A stretch of DNA of 64,000 nt from Lachnospiraceae bacterium (GTDB taxonomy: Bacteria > Bacillota > Clostridia > Lachnospirales > Lachnospiraceae), in the NCBI GenBank assembly GCA_003862155.1, contig QOUV01000005.1, positions 1 to 64,000 of the forward strand, written 5' to 3'. Below, piece by piece: positions 59,605 to 64,000 of the stretch (positions are counted from its first letter, which is position 1; the number at the start of each line of letters is the position of its first letter). The position numbers were made by a program, and so were the translations under genes. The notes under the pieces were generated by a model that worked only from the letters and a program-made list of their open reading frames with translations, ran no database searches and was not told where the DNA came from.

Positions 59605-61140
59605 TTAGTTTCCGAATATCTGGCTCCAGTCGTAGAGATTGCCGTAGCTGTTTGAACCGCCATTGTTGTTCGAATTTCCGTTGGATGAGCCCTGATTGTC
59701 ATTATCATTGTTGTCGGATGAAGAGTCCTCACTCGGACGAGCCGTGAGCGTGATCTCAATATCCTTCGCCTTGTAGTTATTTTCAACGGTAGCTACTGAT
59801 ACCTTTACCTTGTCGCCTTTTTTCTTGCCTGAAATATAGCTGTAAAGGGACGACATAGATGTAATATTCGTTCCATCAACTGCTGTGATCACGTCTCCCT
59901 TTTTGATGCCTGCCTTATCTGCCGGGCTTTTTGAGACAACCTTTGTCACATAGACACCCTCAGGCATATTGTATGAGCTTGCCATTTCTGAGGAGATGTC
60001 TGCTCCCTGAATTCCGAGGAAGCCCTGTTTGCTGGTGGTTGATGCAGAAGACCCTGAAGTATTGGAAGATCCCGGTCTCTTGGTAACTTTTCCGGAATCC
60101 ATCAGCTGGTCGATGATAGTCTTGGCATTTGAGATAGGGATTGCAAAGCCCATGCCCTCTACAGATGCCTCTGTCGATGAACCGCTGCTCGAATATTTCG
60201 CAGATACGACTCCTACTACCTCGCCCTTCGAGTTAAGAAGCGCGCCGCCTGAATTTCCGGCATTTACAGCTGCCGAGGTCTGGATCATCTTCTGTGTGTA
60301 TGTCTTGTTCGTCTCCTCATTCTTAATGGAAACTTCTCTGTTCAATGCACTGATGACGCCTGTCGTAACTGACTGGCCATAGCCTAATGCATTTCCAATA
60401 ACTATAGCCTGCTGGCCTACCTTAAGGTCCTCAGATGTACCGAGTGTAGCGACCTTTATAGCTTTCTTTGTGCTGTCCTTAAGTGATGAGAGCTTGACTC
60501 TGATGACTGCCAGATCAGTCTGTACATCGGTTCCTACCACTTCGCCGGAAACACTCTTGTTATCGTTGAAAGTAACTGAGAGGCTGTTTGAATTCGACAC
60601 TACGTGGTTATTCGTAGCAATATATAAATAATTATTTTTCTCGCTGATAATAATTCCGCTTCCAAGGCTCTTCGTCGGAACTGTCGATGAAGTGCCGAAC
60701 CAGCTCTGTACCTGCTCAAGTGACATATTTGTCACCTGAACTATGGAAGGAAGTGTTTCGCTCGCAATCGTTGAAACATCCTGAGATCCGGCTGTAGCCG
60801 ATGTCGTTGTCGAGCTGATCTGTCCATTTCCATTCGATGTGCTTGAAGAGCTGTTCGATTTGGTACTCTGCGAAACTGATATCTTATCGTTTCCCGTCAG
60901 ATGGTTCGTCAGCATATTCGTGCCTGCCGTAACCGGTCCTGCAACCGCTCCGAAAATAAGGGCAGCGGCCACAACCTTTCCGACAAACTTAGCCTTCGGA
61001 TGAGGCTTCCTGACCTTTTTCTTTGGCTGCTGATACTGTCCATTGTTGTTGTACTGATTTGTGTAAGGATTGTACTCGCCATTCGGCTGATTGTCATCGT
61101 CGCCGCCTGGCTGATATTCATAGTACTGATAGTTGCTCAT
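59605..61140 (-). CDS. htrA: HtrA/DegP-like membrane-anchored serine protease
   Basis: 511 residues. N-terminal ~50 residues are Tyr/Asn/Gln-rich (cytoplasmic), then one membrane helix (VVAAALIFGAVAGPVTAG), a Ser/Thr-rich linker and a trypsin-like domain with catalytic His (ATNNHVVSNS), Asp (QTDLAVIRV) and Ser (NAGNSGGALLNSKGE). A PDZ domain follows (GVYVTKVVSKSPADKAGIKK), then an Asn/Gly/Ser-rich tail. Quality-control protease of exported proteins. GCGAGGT precedes the ATG. Confidence 0.93.
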   Translation of the reverse strand: MSNYQYYEYQPGGDDDNQPNGEYNPYTNQYNNNGQYQQPKKKVRKPHPKAKFVGKVVAAALIFGAVAGPVTAGTNMLTNHLTGNDKISVSQSTKSNSSSSTSNGNGQISSTTTSATAGSQDVSTIASETLPSIVQVTNMSLEQVQSWFGTSSTVPTKSLGSGIIISEKNNYLYIATNNHVVSNSNSLSVTFNDNKSVSGEVVGTDVQTDLAVIRVKLSSLKDSTKKAIKVATLGTSEDLKVGQQAIVIGNALGYGQSVTTGVISALNREVSIKNEETNKTYTQKMIQTSAAVNAGNSGGALLNSKGEVVGVVSAKYSSSGSSTEASVEGMGFAIPISNAKTIIDQLMDSGKVTKRPGSSNTSGSSASTTSKQGFLGIQGADISSEMASSYNMPEGVYVTKVVSKSPADKAGIKKGDVITAVDGTNITSMSSLYSYISGKKKGDKVKVSVATVENNYKAKDIEITLTARPSEDSSSDNNDNDNQGSSNGNSNNNGGSNSYGNLYDWSQIFGN

Positions 61141-61276
61141 TATATATTACCTCGCTTTCTGGGGCTCATTTCCTTTTGACAGTATCTATAGTACTATTTA
61201 TTTATGTTGAAAATGTGTCCTGAAAAGCTTTTATCTGTGAAAGTGATTTGAATAAAATAAGAATAGAGTTTCTTCC

Positions 61277-61665
61277 CGCTCCGCGGAGCCGCTTGTTTTC
61301 AACATGGATTGGGATTTGGATGATTCGCTACAAATCGTTCAGGCTTCCCGCTCCGCTGTCAAGCTTTTTATCAACATACAGGAGATTCCAGATAATTACC
61401 TCCAGTGACCTTCGAAAAATTCTCAACCGGGCTCAAAGAAAAATCCAAATGTGACAACAGCTTCAATATAAGCATAACTCCCTGCAATTTGTGCCAAATA
61501 TGATTTTTTAATTTTTAACATATGCTAAAAAAAGCACTATTTCCTCCAAAGCCTTGGAGCGCTTACGCTTGATAACGAGCTATAGTGATAAAATAACTTT
61601 ATTTTAATAACGAAAATGCTGTAATCTTTGGTGATATCCGGATTGACAATTAAATATAGTGATAA
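61277..61665. repeat. Phased motif array upstream of htrA
   Basis: TTTTCAACATGG (61296) and TTATCAACATAC (61368) are 72 bp apart, each preceded by TTCCCGCTCCGC. TTCTCAACCGGG (61420) is 52 bp further. CTATAGTGATAA (61580) and ATATAGTGATAA (61654) are 74 bp apart. No gene is supported between 61141 and 62142. Confidence 0.55.
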
Positions 61666-61768
61666 TTCTCTGCAAAAAGACCATCGCAGGCACATATGGC
61701 TTTGCACCAAGAAGCACCGCCGCTGATACGGGCGCCTATTATTCAAGAAGCAGCGCCGCAGATAGAGA

Positions 61769-62075
61769 CGGGCTCGCGACCTTAGGATTTTTCGTTGTGA
61801 GCGGCGGTTCGCCGTTTCCGCTCTGACTTCGTCCTTCGGACTCGTCAATCGCGGACGGCTATCGCATGGGCGGTTTATAATGCTCTCGCTTCGTCCTTCG
61901 GACTCGCGACAGCATAACAACCGCTCCATGCGTGCTAGCTGCGGCCCGGGTTGCCACCCGCTTGGACCATAAACGTATGTAAACCATACATTGGCAAGAG
62001 GGCCGCAAATAGGCGCGCGCACGCGAACAGAAAAATCCTACGGAGCGAGACCGACCATCTGCGGCGCTGCTTCGG
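61769..62075 (-). repeat. Composite repeat C: module M3 plus repeat R4
   Basis: Minus-strand order: module M (about 62040-61928), repeat R (61927-61799), then the same flank as composite B ending GCGAGCCCG. Nearly identical to 19511-19820. Both capped hairpins are intact. Where composite B has repeat R3 upstream, this one has only the short GGGAC repeat (62112-62142). Confidence 0.75.
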
Positions 62076-62111
62076 GCTTGACGAGCATAATTTATCTGAC
62101 AATTCCGACTT

Positions 62112-62142
62112 TGGGACAAAAAGAACCGTCCCTTCTGTCCCA
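62112..62142. repeat. Short GGGAC...GTCCC repeat at the glmS stop codon
   Basis: TGGGACAAAAAGAACCGTCC followed by CTTCTGTCCCA. On the minus strand it begins directly after the glmS TAA, the same placement as repeat R after the TSCPD and DUF1015 genes. Confidence 0.8.
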
Positions 62143-63969
62143 TTATTCGACTGTTACTGATTTTGCGAGATTTCTCGGCTTGTCGACGTCGCAGCCCTTG
62201 CCTACAGCAACGTAGTATGCGAAGAGCTGGAGCGGGATGATTGCCAGTGAGTTTGCGAAGAAATGGTTCGTCTGCGGAATGTAGATCACGTAGTCCGCAT
62301 TCTCTTCGATGCTGGTATTTCCCTCATTTGTAACGGCGAGCACGAAGGCCCCACGGGTCTTGACCTCGACGATGTTTGATACAGTCTTCGGATAGAGATC
62401 ATCCTGAGTAGCAACTGCTGCCACGAGTGTTCCGTCCTCGATAAGAGAAATCGTGCCGTGTTTCAGCTCGCCTGCCGGATAGGCCTCTGAATGGATGTAT
62501 GAAATCTCCTTGAGTTTCAATGAACCCTCGAGAGATGTAGCGTAGTCAATTCCTCTGCCGATGAAGAAGATGTTCTTTGCAGCGATGTATCTGTTGGCAA
62601 ATTTCTGGATTCTCTCTTTATCATGTAAGAGGAGCTCTATCTGGTCTGGAAGCTTCTCCAGGTCATCGATATAGGCCTTCTCTTTGGCATCGTCTATTTC
62701 GCCCCTGGCCTTCGCAAATTTGATAGCGATCAGGTAGTGGCAGATCAGCTGTGCGCTGTAAGCCTTTGTGGTTGCTACGGCAATCTCCGGGCCGGCCCAG
62801 GTATACATAACCTCATCAGCTTCTCTTGCAATAGTTGAACCGACTACATTTACAATGGCGAGGGTCCTGATTCCCTTCTCCTTTGCCAGACGAAGTGCCG
62901 CAAGAGTATCGGCCGTCTCACCTGACTGGCTTACAATGACTACGAGGTCATTTTTGTTGATGATAGGGTCGCGATAGCGGAACTCGCTCGCGACGTCTAC
63001 GTCGGTCGGAATGCGGGCCATCTGCTCATAGACATATCTGGCTGTCACTCCAGTGTGATAAGCACTGCCGCAGGCGACGATATGGATTCGGCCAATAGCC
63101 TTTATATCGTCATCTGACATATGGAGATCGTCTATTACAACATGGCCTTTGCGAATTCTCGGAGAAAGAGTATTCTTGACGGTCTTCGGCTGCTCGTACA
63201 TCTCCTTTAACATAAAGTGGGCATAACCGCCCTTCTCGGCAGCATTTGAATCCCAGTCGATATGCTTTGACTGCTTCTCGACCGGCTCACCATCGATATT
63301 AAAAAATGTGATGCCATCTCTTTTCAGGCAGGCAACCTCCTGATTGTCAATATAGTAGACATCGCGGGTATGTTTTAAAAGCGCTGTGACATCTGAAGCG
63401 ATATAGCTTCCGTCATCTGCGAATCCAGCTACGAGCGGTGAATCCTTTCTGACTGCGTAGACTCTGTCAGGGTGATCTGCAAAAAGAATTCCTAAGGCAT
63501 AACTTCCCTCGACTCTGTTCATTACCTTTGTGATAGCTTCGAGCGGATTTCCCTCGTAGTAATAGTCGAGGAGCTGTGCGACAGTCTCTGTATCTGTCTC
63601 AGAAATAAATGTGTAGCCCTTAGCAGTCAGCTTGTCTTTTATCTTCTGATAGTTCTCAATAATTCCATTGTGAACTACGGCAATAGTTCTGTCCTTATTG
63701 AACTGAGGGTGTGCGTTGACCTCATTTGGCTCACCGTGTGTAGCCCATCTGGTGTGACCTATTCCGACCACTCCCGGCATAGTGCTGCCATCGTGTGTCA
63801 GTTCCTCAAGCACCTTAAGGCGTCCCTTGGATTTTTTGATTTCAATCTGGTTACCATCGTAAACAGCGATTCCCGCTGAATCGTAGCCGCGGTACTCGAG
63901 TTTTTCAAGTCCGTCCAGAAGTACCGGAGCAGCCTGCTCAGTTCCAATGTATCCTACTATTCCACACAT
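62143..63969 (-). CDS. glmS: Glutamine-fructose-6-phosphate aminotransferase (isomerizing)
   Basis: 608 residues. Makes glucosamine-6-phosphate from fructose-6-phosphate and glutamine, the entry to cell-wall amino sugars. The N-terminal nucleophile Cys1 is in MCGIVGYIG after Met removal; GIGHTRWATHGEP and GNPLEAI belong to the glutaminase domain. Two SIS domains follow (ACGSAYHTG, VSQSGETADTL; GRGIDYATSLEGSLKLKE) and the C-terminus ends AKSVTVE. Its upstream region lies beyond the window, so a glmS ribozyme cannot be judged. Confidence 0.96.
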   Translation of the reverse strand: MCGIVGYIGTEQAAPVLLDGLEKLEYRGYDSAGIAVYDGNQIEIKKSKGRLKVLEELTHDGSTMPGVVGIGHTRWATHGEPNEVNAHPQFNKDRTIAVVHNGIIENYQKIKDKLTAKGYTFISETDTETVAQLLDYYYEGNPLEAITKVMNRVEGSYALGILFADHPDRVYAVRKDSPLVAGFADDGSYIASDVTALLKHTRDVYYIDNQEVACLKRDGITFFNIDGEPVEKQSKHIDWDSNAAEKGGYAHFMLKEMYEQPKTVKNTLSPRIRKGHVVIDDLHMSDDDIKAIGRIHIVACGSAYHTGVTARYVYEQMARIPTDVDVASEFRYRDPIINKNDLVVIVSQSGETADTLAALRLAKEKGIRTLAIVNVVGSTIAREADEVMYTWAGPEIAVATTKAYSAQLICHYLIAIKFAKARGEIDDAKEKAYIDDLEKLPDQIELLLHDKERIQKFANRYIAAKNIFFIGRGIDYATSLEGSLKLKEISYIHSEAYPAGELKHGTISLIEDGTLVAAVATQDDLYPKTVSNIVEVKTRGAFVLAVTNEGNTSIEENADYVIYIPQTNHFFANSLAIIPLQLFAYYVAVGKGCDVDKPRNLAKSVTVE

Positions 63970-64000
63970 AAAAATCTCCTGACTATGATAGAAAAATCAT

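Overview
This looks like a chromosomal segment of an anaerobic Firmicute of the class Clostridia, most likely a Lachnospiraceae member (inferred from gene content and order; genus not determined). Supporting signs are the block rsmB-rlmN-stp-prkC-rsgA-rpe-thiN, the set rel / metallo-hydrolase / hemZ, the DUF1015-serA-serC set, feoA-feoA-feoB with a FeoB-associated Cys-rich protein, mecA, an HtrA protease and short GGGAC...GTCCC intergenic repeats. Most long genes are on the minus strand.

Layout. 1-5 kb: remnant EAL gene, a TSCPD protein, 1 kb of noncoding repeats, then a GH13 amylolytic enzyme coupled to an EamA exporter and a Na/Pi-cotransporter stub. 5-8 kb: OPT transporter plus PqqD-like protein behind a consensus promoter, then a deleted Rpn-type nuclease gene. 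8-19 kb is accessory: a Nudix-Maf fusion, a truncated HNH-family gene, a MutT-like hydrolase, a large PLD-helicase-DUF3427 protein, a frameshifted HigA/ImmA-type gene, a lyxose isomerase, a broken secreted-protein gene, a uracil-DNA glycosylase and a secreted FN3 protein. 19-30 kb: serine (serC, serA, DUF1015) and branched-chain amino acid genes (ilvD, ilvB, leuB), a divergent rhomboid protease and mecA. 30-33 kb: tRNA-Thr, a hairpin-rich noncoding tract, lysA and tRNA-Leu. 33-48 kb: a dense housekeeping run (pta, tcdA, ttcA-like, rsmB, rlmN, stp, prkC, rsgA, rpe, thiN, rel, metallo-hydrolase, hemZ). 49-52 kb: MBOAT/DHHW O-acylation pair. 52-56 kb: metal homeostasis (copper-type operator with two small Cys proteins; feoA-feoA-feoB opposite a DtxR-family regulator). 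57-64 kb: pyk, arcC, htrA, glmS.

The most unusual content is noncoding. (1) A structured repeat of about 145 bp (four copies) made of two long hairpins, each capped by the module GA-GTCC-GNA-GGAC-GAA. Its 5' arm could pair either inside the first hairpin or with a 3' terminator arm. It looks like the common short GGGACGGTT-CTTTTTGTCCC repeat with an insertion, and travels with a second GC-rich module in ~300-bp composites. (2) Intergenic AT-rich tracts carry a degenerate motif CTATANTGANAA (either orientation) spaced about 72 or about 52 bp, close to 7 or 5 helical turns, often beside GCTCCGCGGAGC palindromes. (3) Downstream of tRNA-Thr lie three hairpins with compensatory stem changes and two competing partners for one 5' arm. 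All coordinates, motifs and pairings were read by eye; no search or folding program was run.
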